Shown: in pieces, positions 37,633 to 48,232 of the stretch
How positions within the stretch are numbered: the first letter of the stretch is position 1
Layout: each line of letters opens with the position of its first letter
The notes under the pieces: generated by a model
Told to the model about the DNA's origin: nothing
Seen by the model: only the letters and a program-made list of their open reading frames with translations
Database searches by the model: none
Assembly: GCF_003987355.1 (NCBI RefSeq)
Contig: NZ_PIPR01000001.1
Coordinates: 1,736,001 to 1,800,000 of the forward strand
From: Pseudidiomarina aestuarii
GTDB lineage: Bacteria; Pseudomonadota; Gammaproteobacteria; Enterobacterales; Alteromonadaceae
Direction: 5' to 3'
DNA length: 64,000 nucleotides
Program-made: the position numbers and the translations under genes

Positions 37633-37728
37633 TAAGACTATCACAATGGGAGCTGAAAGCTAGTCCGTTCGTCAGATTTTTTAGAACGATTTTTGCGCAA
37701 TTTGTCGATTCAATAGACGCAAAAGGAA

Positions 37729-37757
37729 TCAACAATTGAAGCAAACTACTATATACT
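37729..37757 (+). promoter_or_regulatory. candidate promoter of the 93-residue gene
   Basis: TCAACA and TATACT are spaced 17 bp, giving a leader of about 60 nt. Confidence 0.4.
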
Positions 37758-37825
37758 GCATGTCATAACTATCTGGTAAAAGTGGCAATATCACCTACGC
37801 TGAAAGCAGAGAGTATTGTGCACCT

Positions 37826-38107
37826 ATGGAATCGACGGTCATGAAGCTGACGAAAGATGAGCTACAACAACTAGAGGATTACGAGCGACGCCGAATTGCG
37901 TTGAACCAGTCCGAATGGTGGGAACGTCTATCCATGGATCAAAAGTTTGGGGTCTATCAACTGCAAAAGTTTGGATACGACTTAGCCTTTATTCGCAACA
38001 ATGCCGAAGTCGGTCCCATTGCGGTGGTTCGGCGTGGGCATGAATTTGCAACGGTGAATAGCGAAGGCGATGTTGATCTCAGTCCTGATATAGTCATCCG
38101 CGACTAA
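37826..38107 (+). CDS. small soluble protein of unknown function
   Basis: A 93-residue protein with a charged helical N-terminus (KLTKDELQQLEDYERRR), an aromatic cluster (SEWWERL, FGVYQLQKFGYDL) and a C-terminal strand-rich part ending in DIVIRD. There is no membrane segment or signal peptide, and I do not recognise the family. The ribosome site is weak at 37826; the ATG at 37841 is an alternative. Codon use resembles its neighbours. Its stop overlaps the convergent aroE stop (CTAA). Confidence 0.65.
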   Translation: MESTVMKLTKDELQQLEDYERRRIALNQSEWWERLSMDQKFGVYQLQKFGYDLAFIRNNAEVGPIAVVRRGHEFATVNSEGDVDLSPDIVIRD

Positions 38108-38943
38108 CTACTCAATAATTTAGCTCGTACCGTTCGTAATACCTCATCAGTTTCCGGCAACTGCCCGGTATGCCATAGTGCAAACGCTAGCGCCGCTTGC
38201 TCTACCAACATCCCCAATCCGTCTGCGCATGCCGTCGCGCCCGCAGTCCGAGCCTGCTGAATAAACTGCGTCGGCGTTTTCGCATACATCATGTCATAAC
38301 AGAGCCGACTTTTACTCAGCAAAGCATTTGACAAGGGTAATGAGGCTTTGTGAAGGGATGCTGATGTTGCGTTGATGACAATATAATCATGCGCCGACAA
38401 CCCATCGAGGTCTTGCCAACTCGCGTAAGCAAGCGGCAAGTCGGAATTCGCTCGCACTAACTCTTGCGCTTTCGGTAGCGTCCGATTAGCTAAGATGATT
38501 CGTTCAACACCAGCCTCGCACAAAGGCCCCAACACGCCACGTGCTGCTCCACCCGCGCCGAGAATAACGGCATGTATGCCGATCAAAGATGACAATTCCA
38601 ACTGGCGCTTCAGATCAGCGACCAGACCGTAACCATCTGTGTTATCGCCCAAAATTTGGCCATGACCGAGAGGTATTAATGTATTCACTGCGCCAGCACG
38701 GGCTGCTCGGTCGGTTTGATGCGTCACTAACTGTGCAGCCGCTGTTTTAAAGGGAACCGTGACGTTCGCGCCAGCACCGCCGCAGCGAAAAAATTCTGCG
38801 ACTGCAGCGGCAAACTGCGCTGGCGATGTTAAACTGCGCGTGTACTCTAAATCCTTCACATGCAGCTGTTGTGCAAACAAGCTATGAATGAAAGGAGATA
38901 GACTGTGTTGAACTGGGTTTCCGAAAACGGTGAAGCGAGCCAT
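38104..38943 (-). CDS. aroE: shikimate dehydrogenase
   Basis: A 279-residue enzyme started at the ATG 38943 (MARFTVFGNP), which aligns with the E. coli AroE N-terminus. The substrate motif SLSPFIH, catalytic Lys in NVTVPFK (near 65), GAVNTL, DNTDGYGL and the NADP loop GAGGAARG (near 130) are intact. It reduces 3-dehydroshikimate to shikimate with NADPH. The ATG shares the palindrome CATG with the oppositely oriented globin start. Confidence 0.95.
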   Translation of the reverse strand: MARFTVFGNPVQHSLSPFIHSLFAQQLHVKDLEYTRSLTSPAQFAAAVAEFFRCGGAGANVTVPFKTAAAQLVTHQTDRAARAGAVNTLIPLGHGQILGDNTDGYGLVADLKRQLELSSLIGIHAVILGAGGAARGVLGPLCEAGVERIILANRTLPKAQELVRANSDLPLAYASWQDLDGLSAHDYIVINATSASLHKASLPLSNALLSKSRLCYDMMYAKTPTQFIQQARTAGATACADGLGMLVEQAALAFALWHTGQLPETDEVLRTVRAKLLSS

Positions 38944-39358
38944 GTTGTCATTTCTCAAAAAGTCGAACGCTCCGCAAGGGCCGCGTAGTTTGTACGATCA
39001 GTTGGGAGGCGAACCAGCCGTCCGAGCTATCGCTGAACGTTTCTACGATATCATGGAAACCGATCCGCGTGCGGCAGATTTACTGGCCTTACATCCTCAA
39101 CCGCTCGACACTATTCGGCAAAAATTCTTCGAATTCTTAAGCGGCTGGTTTGGTGGCCCCGCGTTATTTGAGGAGAAGTATGGCCATCCGCGCCTGCGCG
39201 CGCGCCACTTGCCATTTCAAATTGACATCAAGATGCGTGATCAATGGCTACTTTGTATGTACCAAGTACTCGAAGAGAAGGTAAATGATTCACTGTTGAA
39301 AATGCAGTTGCGCCAGCAATTTACTGCTCTGGCGCACCATATGATCAATAGCGACTAA
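38942..39358 (+). CDS. group II truncated haemoglobin
   Basis: A 138-residue globin from the ATG 38942; an in-frame GTG at 38930 is the alternative. LYDQLGGEPAVRAIAERFYD, FFEFLSGWFGG and the proximal-His region GHPRLRARHLPF with downstream WLLCMYQVLEE match the trHbO type. It binds haem and oxygen or NO, and is perhaps protective. It is flanked by aroE and by hemF of haem synthesis, whose stop codon is 1 bp from its own. Confidence 0.9.
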   Translation: MLSFLKKSNAPQGPRSLYDQLGGEPAVRAIAERFYDIMETDPRAADLLALHPQPLDTIRQKFFEFLSGWFGGPALFEEKYGHPRLRARHLPFQIDIKMRDQWLLCMYQVLEEKVNDSLLKMQLRQQFTALAHHMINSD

Positions 39359-39359
39359 C

Positions 39360-40331
<972 letters not shown>

Positions 40332-40334
40332 TCA

Positions 40335-40892
40335 TCAATCCCGAATCACGGTGCCTGTTATGGGATCAATAATCTTCGATGGTTTGGTTGCGCCACCCAG
40401 TGGTGCGTCCATGACCCACGCGACCCTATCACCAAACTGATCACGAATAGCTTGTGCGGAAGTTAATGTGGGTTGGCCCGAGATATTGGCACTGGTGGAG
40501 ACTATCGCGCTGCCGAGCGCTTTGCAGAGCTGTCGCGCCGGTTCAAACGCAGTGACTCGCACCGCTATTTGTTGATATTGACCTCGTAACCATTCAGGTA
40601 CGTTAGCGGCAGCGGGGAGCAATAAAGTAATGGGGCCAGGCCAGTGCGAAAAGACACTAAACCGTTTGTCTTGTGGTATGGCTCTGTCGTCAACAAACGC
40701 AACGGCTTGACTGTAATCCGCAGCAAGTATAATGAGGCCTTTGTCTTGTGGACGTTGCTTCAATGCCAACAACTTCTCGACCGCGGCTTGATTACGCGGA
40801 TCACAACCGAGTCCGTACACCGCTTCTGTTGGATAAGCTAATATTTCGCCTGCACGAAAAGCCTCGCGCGCAGCTTCCCAATTGGTATCCAC
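40335..40892 (-). CDS. tsaC: threonylcarbamoyl-AMP synthase
   Basis: A 185-residue YrdC/Sua5-fold enzyme that makes threonylcarbamoyl-AMP for the t6A modification of ANN-decoding tRNAs. The fold markers are YPTEAVYGLGCDPRN, LKQRPQDKGLI, PGPITLLLP and STSANISGQPT. It lacks the Sua5 C-terminal domain, as in enteric TsaC. It belongs to the minus-strand dprA-smg-topA-zinc-finger-tsaC-hemF run. Confidence 0.95.
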   Translation of the reverse strand: MDTNWEAAREAFRAGEILAYPTEAVYGLGCDPRNQAAVEKLLALKQRPQDKGLIILAADYSQAVAFVDDRAIPQDKRFSVFSHWPGPITLLLPAAANVPEWLRGQYQQIAVRVTAFEPARQLCKALGSAIVSTSANISGQPTLTSAQAIRDQFGDRVAWVMDAPLGGATKPSKIIDPITGTVIRD

Positions 40893-40928
40893 AGCTCGAT
40901 ACTCCCTGAATTCACTGTTTGAATTCGC

Positions 40929-41327
40929 TTATTGAATGGACGATTTATATGAGCACGATTCACTCGCACAAACCAAACGCTCGCCGGCTGCCGTTCGCTT
41001 CTTTAAAAGCAACGCAAAACCGCAATCGGGGCAAGATTGTGCCACAGGCGGAAGATTAACGGAAAATTTGCAGAGTGGGTACTGATCACAGGCATAAAAT
41101 GAATTACCAAAGCGGCTCGTTTTCTGTACGAGTTTGCCGTCTTCACATACAGGACAATGCACGTCCGTGCCTGGATCGAAGTCCGCGGCAGTCATGTAAT
41201 CACAGTTAGGATAGCCGCTACAGCCCACAAATAGGCCGTAGCGCCCCTTTTTGAGTTGCAGTTCTTTTTGACACCGGGGGCAAGGAACGCCCAGTGGTTG
41301 TGGTTCGAAGTGTGTGTCGGTGGTCAT
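40929..41327 (-). CDS. yrdD: topoisomerase-I-type C4 zinc-finger protein
   Basis: A 132-residue protein built of three C4 zinc ribbons, each CPxC...C...C: one near 15, one near 57 and one near 95. These resemble the C-terminal fingers of DNA topoisomerase I, without any catalytic domain, as in E. coli YrdD. Its role is probably single-stranded nucleic-acid binding, inferred from the fingers. It begins immediately after the smg stop codon. Confidence 0.92.
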   Translation of the reverse strand: MTTDTHFEPQPLGVPCPRCQKELQLKKGRYGLFVGCSGYPNCDYMTAADFDPGTDVHCPVCEDGKLVQKTSRFGNSFYACDQYPLCKFSVNLPPVAQSCPDCGFALLLKKRTAAGERLVCASESCSYKSSIQ

Positions 41328-41801
41328 TTAATGCAGTAGACCTTCCGGCTCCTCAAACAACAATCCCTCCATTTGATCGTAAGCATCTTCATGGCCTGGT
41401 ACATTAAACAAGACCATCAAAATTACCCATTTCAAATCATCCAGAGAGAATTGCGGAGTATCTAGTTCCATGACGCGGTCGACGACCATTTCACGCGTAG
41501 TGAAATCGAGGACACCAAGATTTTCTAGATACAAGAGAAAACCGCGACTCTGCACATCCAGTCGCGCCACTTCTTCGGTCGTGTACACACGTGTAGCACT
41601 ATTCGGCGAACGATTCAGATAAGGTTTAGTCTCGCTTTCTTGTAAGTCAGCAAGACGTTCTAACCACGCCAAAGCTTTATGGATCTCTTGCCGATGGAAA
41701 CCGGCGCGAGTTAACTCATCCGTTAGCTCGTCGTGATTAACAACCACTTCCATATCCGAGTGAATGTAGTTCTCGAACAGGTACATGAGGATATCAAACA
41801 T
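41328..41801 (-). CDS. smg: Smg family protein (DUF494)
   Basis: A 157-residue protein, the same length as E. coli Smg. The start is the ATG 41801, after [19 protein letters not shown] at the N-terminus and the [13 protein letters not shown] segment are typical. Its function is unsettled; the stable link with dprA suggests a nucleic-acid role. The start lies 2 bp after the dprA stop, so the genes are translated together. Confidence 0.93.
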   Translation of the reverse strand: MFDILMYLFENYIHSDMEVVVNHDELTDELTRAGFHRQEIHKALAWLERLADLQESETKPYLNRSPNSATRVYTTEEVARLDVQSRGFLLYLENLGVLDFTTREMVVDRVMELDTPQFSLDDLKWVILMVLFNVPGHEDAYDQMEGLLFEEPEGLLH

Positions 41802-41803
41802 CG

Positions 41804-42841
41804 TTAGCGCCTCCCCATTTTCATATAACCACCAGAAACTGAAGTCACCCACCCTTCTAATTCTAATAACACCAACTGCTCGGTAACAATTGCAGCCGGT
41901 AGTCCACTGCGAGCTACTATGGTGTCGATTGGTGTGACCTCATTTCCCACATTAGCCAACAATTCTAGGTTTGCCAAGCTTCCCGTCGAGTTATTTTCGC
42001 CCATATTCATTAATGTGGGGATGCTGCGTTGGATATTCAACTCGCTCAAAATATCATCGACGGAGGTCACCAGTGCTGCACCCTCTTGAATTACCTTAAG
42101 ATTACCGCTGCAGCTGACGTCCCAAATGGATCCTGGCAATGCCATGACACTCCGATTTTGCTCTAAGCCTTGGCGCGCAGTAATTAGGGTGCCGCTACGT
42201 AATTTCGCTTCAATAACAAGCACGCCGCGACTTAATCCACTAAGTATACGGTTGCGCCGCGGAAAATGATTACTACGGACTTTCACGCCCGGGGCAAATT
42301 CCGAGACTAACAGCCCCTGTTGAGCAATCCGTTGCTGCAATTGTCGATGCTTGGGCGGATACACAATATCTGGCCCACAGCCCAGCACTGCGAGCGTGTT
42401 GCCGTGCTCTAACGCCGACTTGTGTGCGGCTCCGTCAATACCACCGGCTAAGCCACTGGAAACCAGAATGCCGTTGCGCGTTAAATCGGCTGCAAATAAC
42501 GTCGCAGCTTGCACGCCAGCCTCACTCGCCATGCGACTGCCGATCACAGCCACTTGCGGTTGTTCGAGGAGCTCACAATCACCATGCAAATACAGAACCA
42601 GTGGTGGGTCGGCGATATTACGGAGTGACTCAGGATAGTTTGGTTGCCACCAGTGTAATAAATGATGGTCTTCACGCGCCAGCCATTGCTGTGCATGCCG
42701 TTGGTAAGCTGGAGGGGGTGGCTCAATTTCGCGAACTGCGGCTTCAACCGCGGCGAGAGTGCTGAGTAAGCGAAGTCTTTTTTGAAGCGCTTTCTTACTG
42801 ATACTGACCGTCATCAGCAACGCTAATAGAGCTGCATCCAT
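41804..42841 (-). CDS. dprA: DNA processing protein DprA
   Basis: A 345-residue protein. The Rossmann-like DprA core (about 75-285) carries [42 protein letters not shown] and [19 protein letters not shown] sequence. A C-terminal winged helix ([22 protein letters not shown]) follows. It loads RecA on incoming single-stranded DNA during transformation. It is the first gene of the dprA-smg run. Confidence 0.94.
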   Translation of the reverse strand: MDAALLALLMTVSISKKALQKRLRLLSTLAAVEAAVREIEPPPPAYQRHAQQWLAREDHHLLHWWQPNYPESLRNIADPPLVLYLHGDCELLEQPQVAVIGSRMASEAGVQAATLFAADLTRNGILVSSGLAGGIDGAAHKSALEHGNTLAVLGCGPDIVYPPKHRQLQQRIAQQGLLVSEFAPGVKVRSNHFPRRNRILSGLSRGVLVIEAKLRSGTLITARQGLEQNRSVMALPGSIWDVSCSGNLKVIQEGAALVTSVDDILSELNIQRSIPTLMNMGENNSTGSLANLELLANVGNEVTPIDTIVARSGLPAAIVTEQLVLLELEGWVTSVSGGYMKMGRR

Positions 42842-42915
42842 GCAATTTCCGTTTCATAGTTGGCCTCAACGGTTGGGCTGACATCCTGTCGGTCCTACTT
42901 AATTCACTGACATTC

Positions 42916-43998
42916 CTACAACTGCATCGGCAGCACTTCAGCGCCAATGCTTAACCATTCATTTGAACGTAGCACTATGGCAAAACTCGTTTTTGCTTGA
43001 GTATTGATGACCATAAGTTCTGATGTGGTATGTGCTGGCAGCTCCATTGTGGCGCGCCAATAGCGCGATAACGCATCACTGGCTTTGGTTTCGCGAACCG
43101 CCTCTGGATTCTCACCATCCATGAAGATTTCCGTTCCTGGGCGAATCGCTCGATACATTTGCCCTGCCTCAACGCCATCTTGTTCGCCAATGTTCAGTAC
43201 CACGATATCCCACTTGCCCTGCTGCTGACGCTCATTGAGTGACGCAACGATAGCGCCGGTTGCTTGTCCAGATGCAGGGACTAGCAGTTCAGGCATTTCG
43301 AACTGCTGAGCTTCAACAACCCGATCTCCACGTCGAATTTCGCGTTGTGGACGGATAATTTCCATCTCCGTCATATCGCGTTGCTGCATGAGGACTCGCG
43401 CATCGGCAACGTGGCGGAGTAATACAGCATCATCGAGTCGTTTCACTGGCGTCAAAATTTGGTATTTCACATCAGGCATTTGACCTGTCACGAAAACTGG
43501 CGTCATGCCATTCACTCGGGGCGCCGCACGATTATCCCCTAATACTTGAGGTGCTTGTTCATATTGCGACTCACTATAAACGCTATGTGCAGTAATAAAC
43601 GGCTCAATTAACTCGCTGGGGAACATGCGTAATGCATTACCCTTTGGTTCAATAACACCTTCAGGTAATACGGTTCTTGTTACTTTGCGCGAGAGTGTAG
43701 GACGGCCGTCAACCCAACTAAGGTAAAGTTTGTCACCTGGATATATGAGGTGTGGATTATCAACCGACTCATTGACGCGCCATAACTCGGTCCACAACCA
43801 TGGATCATCAAGATAAAAACCAGCGATGTCCCACAATGTATCGCCTTTCTTCACCACGTACTCAGCGGGTGCATCTTCTTTTAAACGCAAGATGTCGCCG
43901 CTGCTTGTCGACTGAGCATAGGCTGACATTGCCGAGCCTGCACTGGCAAGCAGCAAAAAACCGATAACCGCAATCGTGGATAATCGCCAACTGGCCAT
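42916..43998 (-). CDS. LysM-domain protein
   Basis: A 360-residue exported protein with a signal peptide (about 1-28, ending AYA). One LysM peptidoglycan-binding domain lies at about 45-95 (VVKKGDTLWDIAGFY ... VNPHLIYPGDKLYL type). The remaining 260 residues hold beta-rich sequence of no domain known to me. The gene between dprA and def is conserved in Shewanella-like genomes. It probably binds the cell wall. It diverges from def. Confidence 0.92.
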   Translation of the reverse strand: MASWRLSTIAVIGFLLLASAGSAMSAYAQSTSSGDILRLKEDAPAEYVVKKGDTLWDIAGFYLDDPWLWTELWRVNESVDNPHLIYPGDKLYLSWVDGRPTLSRKVTRTVLPEGVIEPKGNALRMFPSELIEPFITAHSVYSESQYEQAPQVLGDNRAAPRVNGMTPVFVTGQMPDVKYQILTPVKRLDDAVLLRHVADARVLMQQRDMTEMEIIRPQREIRRGDRVVEAQQFEMPELLVPASGQATGAIVASLNERQQQGKWDIVVLNIGEQDGVEAGQMYRAIRPGTEIFMDGENPEAVRETKASDALSRYWRATMELPAHTTSELMVINTQAKTSFAIVLRSNEWLSIGAEVLPMQL

Positions 43999-44079
43999 GA
44001 TGACCTCCGTTGTAAACCCGTGTGTTCATCCTCAAATTACGTTAAAATTAGCAAAGATGAAACTAGCGAATGAAAGGTT

Positions 44080-44589
44080 ATGCATAAATTAACAATTTTA
44101 AAATATCCTGACGAGCGTTTGCGTACCGTGGCAGAGCCCGTAACTGAAGTTGACGATGCCTTGCGCAAACAAATCGATGACATGTTAGAAACCATGTATG
44201 AGTCGAACGGCGTTGGCTTAGCGGCAACCCAGGTGAATTTTCACAAGCGGTTGTTTGTTGCTGACTGCAGTGAAGATCAGAATGAACCTCTGGTGTTTAT
44301 CAACCCAGAGATTACAGAGAAAGAAGGCCTTTTCACCAATGAGGAAGGCTGCCTCTCTTTTCCAGGCGTCTACGCCAAAGTAGAACGCGCGGGTACGATT
44401 ACTGTAAAAGCATTAGACCGCAATGGTGCTGAGTTCACTCTGACCACTGATGGCCTTCTAGCAATCTGCATTCAACACGAACTCGACCATTTGAATGGCA
44501 AGCTTTTTGTCGACTACTTGTCACCGCTGAAGCGTGATCGAATTCGTAAAAAGCTTGAAAAAGAAGCACGTCTCGCGGCAGCTAACTAA
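44080..44589 (+). CDS. def: peptide deformylase
   Basis: A 169-residue metalloenzyme that removes the formyl group from nascent proteins. All three motifs are present: [17 protein letters not shown] and QHELDHLNG, which supply the Cys and two His metal ligands and the catalytic Glu. It is the first gene of def-fmt-rsmB-trkA, with fmt 1 bp away. Confidence 0.97.
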   Translation: MHKLTILKYPDERLRTVAEPVTEVDDALRKQIDDMLETMYESNGVGLAATQVNFHKRLFVADCSEDQNEPLVFINPEITEKEGLFTNEEGCLSFPGVYAKVERAGTITVKALDRNGAEFTLTTDGLLAICIQHELDHLNGKLFVDYLSPLKRDRIRKKLEKEARLAAAN

Positions 44590-44590
44590 G

Positions 44591-45553
44591 ATGCGGGTAT
44601 TGTTTGCGGGCACTCCAGAGTTTGCCGCAGAGCATCTGCAAGCACTGCTCGACGCGCCCGAGTTCGAGATTGTGGGTGTTTACACGCAACCCGATCGCCC
44701 TGCTGGCCGCGGCAATAAGCTGCACGCAAGTGCGGTCAAACAGCTCGCGCTGAAACACGGACTGGTGGTAGAGCAACCGCTGTCGCTGCGTAATGAAGAA
44801 GCGCAAGCACAGCTGGCTCGCTATGAAGCCGATGTCATGGTTGTCGTGGCTTACGGACTGATACTCCCCCAAGCAGTGCTCGACATGCCGCGATTTGGCT
44901 GTATTAACGTACACGGGTCGTTATTACCGAAGTGGCGTGGTGCTGCCCCAATTCAACGTGCCATTTGGGCAGGTGACTCGGAGTCAGGCGTCGCGGTCAT
45001 GCAAATGGCCGCAGGACTAGATACTGGTCCAGTTCTCTACGCTGTTTCAACTCCAATTCGAACCGACGAGACATCCGCCACATTGTATCAGCGGTTAGCT
45101 GAGCTCGGGCCGCCGGCACTTGTCCACACGTTGCAAAATCTCAATTCGCTACAGGCAACCGCTGTTCCCCAGCAAGACTCTGCTGCAACTTATGCCCACA
45201 AGTTGACCAAAGAAGAAGCCCAACTAAATTGGCAGCTCACGGCGCTAGAACTGGAACGGTGGGTTCGTGCATTTAATCCATGGCCGATAGCTTGGTTGAC
45301 GACGGCAGCCGGCGAAGTTGTGAAAATATGGGCCTCTCACGTACTCGATGAGCAGACGAATAAGTCACCCGGCACAGTCGTTCGTGCGGACAAACACGGA
45401 ATCGCGATTCAGACGAAACACGGGCTGCTAGTGCTCGAAACCTTGCAACCAGCAGGCAAAAAGCCAATGGCAGCAGTGGATTTCCTCAATGGTCGCAGTG
45501 ATTGGTTCACCGTAGGGTCCGTATTACCGCCGAGCGCAACCCATGAGTCATAA
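44591..45553 (+). CDS. fmt: methionyl-tRNA formyltransferase
   Basis: A 320-residue enzyme started at the ATG 44591; the frame extends further upstream inside def, but MRVLFAGTPEFAAEHL is the family N-terminus. The N-terminal formyltransferase domain has HGSLLPKWRGAAPIQRAI and LDTGPVL, and a C-terminal OB-type domain follows. It formylates initiator Met-tRNA. Its stop overlaps the rsmB start. Confidence 0.97.
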   Translation: MRVLFAGTPEFAAEHLQALLDAPEFEIVGVYTQPDRPAGRGNKLHASAVKQLALKHGLVVEQPLSLRNEEAQAQLARYEADVMVVVAYGLILPQAVLDMPRFGCINVHGSLLPKWRGAAPIQRAIWAGDSESGVAVMQMAAGLDTGPVLYAVSTPIRTDETSATLYQRLAELGPPALVHTLQNLNSLQATAVPQQDSAATYAHKLTKEEAQLNWQLTALELERWVRAFNPWPIAWLTTAAGEVVKIWASHVLDEQTNKSPGTVVRADKHGIAIQTKHGLLVLETLQPAGKKPMAAVDFLNGRSDWFTVGSVLPPSATHES

Positions 45554-46859
45554 GGAAGGACAAGGCGCAGCAAGTCGCGCCGCCGCTGCATTGGCCATTC
45601 AGCAAGTTCTTGAGCAAGGCCGTTCACTGAATCAAGCACTGCCACAAGTCACCCGCAATTTAGCACCACGTGATAAAGCCCTCTGCCAACAACTCTGTTT
45701 TGGCGTGCTGCGACAACTTCCTGAATTGAATTTTTTAGTCAGCCAGCTACTCGATAAACCGCTGAAGAATAAAACCAGTATCATCCAATGGCTCATGTTA
45801 GTGGGCACTTACCAACTGGTATCGATGCGAGTGGCGGAGCATGGTGCCGTATCCGCGACCGTTGAAGCCGCCAAATTATTAAAGCATAAGTCACTGGCAG
45901 GATTAGTGAATGGCGTATTACGCAACTTACTGCGCCGCCGTGATGAATTATTGGCTCAACTTGCGCAACGTGAAGACCTCAAGCATAACCACCCTCGCTG
46001 GTTAGCCGATGCAATCAGCCAAGCGTATCCGGACCAAGCATCCAGTATCATGGCTGCTAACAATAACCAAGCTCCGCTGTGGTTGCGCGTGAATCAACAC
46101 CAAACCACGGGCGACAATTATCGGCAACAGCTTGATAATGCAGCTATTTCTTACGCGCCTGATAGCCCCCTACCCACGGCAATACAGCTTGACGAGGCGC
46201 AAGATGTCACCACACTTCCTGACTTTGGTAGTGGCGCAGTATCGGTGCAGGACATAGCAGCTCAGCATGCAGCATGGCTGCTCGATGCTCAACCTGGTGA
46301 GTCCATTCTTGATTGCTGTGCCGCTCCGGGAGGCAAAACAGCCCATATATTGGAACGCACCCCATCAGCGCGAGTACTGGCCATTGATAGCGATGCCCAA
46401 CGTCTAACCCGTGTTCATGAGAACCTGCAACGCCTGCAACTGGCTGAACTCGACGTTCGCGTGCAGCAAGGCGATGCCAGTCAGCCCTCTACATGGGCAC
46501 CAAAAGAACCTTTTGATCGGATTTTGCTCGACGCACCGTGTTCAGCGACCGGTGTTATTCGTCGCCATCCGGATATCAAATGGTTACGCCGAGCGAGCGA
46601 TATTGCCGAACTAGCGCAATTGCAAAGTCAGATTCTCGAGGCGTTGTGGCCACATTTGCGCGTCGGTGGCACTCTTTTGTACGCAACGTGTTCTATACTG
46701 CCACAAGAAAACGCGGAGCAAATCAAGGATTTCTGTGCGCGTCATCCGGATGCCATTCGACTTGCGACACATCCCGATGGCAGCGTAGACTGGCAATGGT
46801 TGCCCGGCGAGCATGCCGGCGATGGCTTCTATTACGCAAAATTGGAAAAGCGTGCATGA
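45543..46859 (+). CDS. rsmB: 16S rRNA m5C967 methyltransferase
   Basis: A 438-residue protein with an N-terminal NusB-like RNA-binding domain (about 8-140) and a Rossmann methyltransferase. The SAM site is [12 protein letters not shown] (near 258). The two catalytic cysteines lie in DAPCSATG (near 330) and [10 protein letters not shown] (near 383). It overlaps fmt by 11 bp and trkA by 4 bp. Confidence 0.96.
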   Translation: MSHKEGQGAASRAAAALAIQQVLEQGRSLNQALPQVTRNLAPRDKALCQQLCFGVLRQLPELNFLVSQLLDKPLKNKTSIIQWLMLVGTYQLVSMRVAEHGAVSATVEAAKLLKHKSLAGLVNGVLRNLLRRRDELLAQLAQREDLKHNHPRWLADAISQAYPDQASSIMAANNNQAPLWLRVNQHQTTGDNYRQQLDNAAISYAPDSPLPTAIQLDEAQDVTTLPDFGSGAVSVQDIAAQHAAWLLDAQPGESILDCCAAPGGKTAHILERTPSARVLAIDSDAQRLTRVHENLQRLQLAELDVRVQQGDASQPSTWAPKEPFDRILLDAPCSATGVIRRHPDIKWLRRASDIAELAQLQSQILEALWPHLRVGGTLLYATCSILPQENAEQIKDFCARHPDAIRLATHPDGSVDWQWLPGEHAGDGFYYAKLEKRA

Positions 46860-48232
46860 AAATAATCATTCTCGGTGGTGGTCAGGTTGGCGCAACACTC
46901 GCAGAAAACCTCTCGGGTGAAGATAACGATATCACCGTAGTAGATAACGACCCCGATCGTATCGACTATATTTCCGATCGCAATGACGTCCGCACCATTC
47001 TCGGACATGCATCCCACCCTCGTATACTGCGCGACGCCGGTTGTGAAAATGCCGACATGTTGATTGCGGTAACACCCAGTGATGAAGTGAATATGTTGGC
47101 GTGTCAAATTGCCTACACACTATTCCGTACGCCGAAGCGAATTGCCCGAATTCGCTCTGAGGAGTACACCAGTTATGGGGATAAACTGTTCCATAAAGAT
47201 GATATGCCAGTCGATCATGTTATCTCTCCAGAACAGCAAGTTACTGAATATATTGCGCGATTGGTGCGTTATCCGGGCGCTTTACAGGTGATGGAATTTG
47301 CTGGCGGTCGAGCCAGTTTAGTTGCGGTCAAAGCCTATTACGGCGGTAAGTTAGTCGGACATGCTATCTCGACTCTCAAAGACCACATGCCCAATGTCGA
47401 CACGCGTGTTGCCGCGATATTCCGTCAAGGCCAGGCGATCAAGCCGATGGGCACAACCATTATTGAAGCCGGCGACGAAGTATTTTTTATTGCCGATACT
47501 CGCTATGTCAGCATGGTCATGGAAGAGATGCAGAAGCTTGAGCATCATTATCGCCGCGTAATGATTGCGGGAGGCGGTAACATCGGCGCTGGCCTAGCGC
47601 GAATTCTCGAAGAAAATCATCGCGTGAAGCTGATTGAACGCGATAAGAAGCGTGCTGAAGAACTTAACGCGTCTATTCGTCATGCGACCATTCTTGAGGG
47701 CGACGCATCCGAGCAAAACTTGCTGATTGAAGAACACATCGAAGATGTCGATTTGTTCATTGCGGTCACTAACGATGATGAAGCCAATATCATGTCCGCC
47801 ATGCTGGCGAAGAAGCTAGGCGCGAAGAAGACCATGGTATTAATTCAGCGCCAAGCGTACGTTGATTTGGTGCAAGACGGACCGATCGATATTGCGATTT
47901 CACCCCAACGCGCTACCGTATCAGCGTTACTCTCTTTGATCCGCCGTGGCGATATTGTCAATGCTTACTCGCTACGTAAAGGTGCCGCTGAAGCTATTGA
48001 AGCGGTTGCACACGGCGATGAAAAAACCTCCAAAGTGATTGGCAAAGCTATTAACGAGATCAAACTTCCACCTGGCACCACGATTGGTGCTATTGTTCGC
48101 GGACATGAAGTCTTGATTGCGCACGATGACACCATAATCAATGCAGATGACCACGTAATTCTGTTTTTAGTGGACAAGAAATACATTCGGGAAGTGGAGC
48201 GGATGTTCCAACCTTCGGCGTTGTTCTTCTAA
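46856..48232 (+). CDS. trkA: Trk potassium-uptake regulatory protein TrkA
   Basis: A 458-residue peripheral protein, the exact E. coli length. The start is the ATG 46856, which overlaps the rsmB stop (ATGA); the open frame before it belongs to the rsmB region. There are two RCK halves, each with a NAD-binding Rossmann fold ([14 protein letters not shown] and [14 protein letters not shown]) and a TrkA-C domain. It gates the TrkH channel. Its end overlaps the convergent trkH by 4 bp. Confidence 0.96.
   Translation: MKIIILGGGQVGATLAENLSGEDNDITVVDNDPDRIDYISDRNDVRTILGHASHPRILRDAGCENADMLIAVTPSDEVNMLACQIAYTLFRTPKRIARIRSEEYTSYGDKLFHKDDMPVDHVISPEQQVTEYIARLVRYPGALQVMEFAGGRASLVAVKAYYGGKLVGHAISTLKDHMPNVDTRVAAIFRQGQAIKPMGTTIIEAGDEVFFIADTRYVSMVMEEMQKLEHHYRRVMIAGGGNIGAGLARILEENHRVKLIERDKKRAEELNASIRHATILEGDASEQNLLIEEHIEDVDLFIAVTNDDEANIMSAMLAKKLGAKKTMVLIQRQAYVDLVQDGPIDIAISPQRATVSALLSLIRRGDIVNAYSLRKGAAEAIEAVAHGDEKTSKVIGKAINEIKLPPGTTIGAIVRGHEVLIAHDDTIINADDHVILFLVDKKYIREVERMFQPSALFF

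Noticed and set aside
37303-37825. Possible replication origin upstream of polA (DnaA boxes, GATC sites, AT-rich stretch).
   Set aside because: Only one perfect and one or two poor boxes, few GATC sites and no 13-mer array. The leader position favours polA regulation, and the true origin should lie near dnaA or mnmG outside the window.
46538-46856. 564-residue version of TrkA with an extra N-terminal 106 residues.
   Set aside because: The extension is an out-of-frame reading of rsmB. The ATG at 46856 gives the canonical 458-residue protein.
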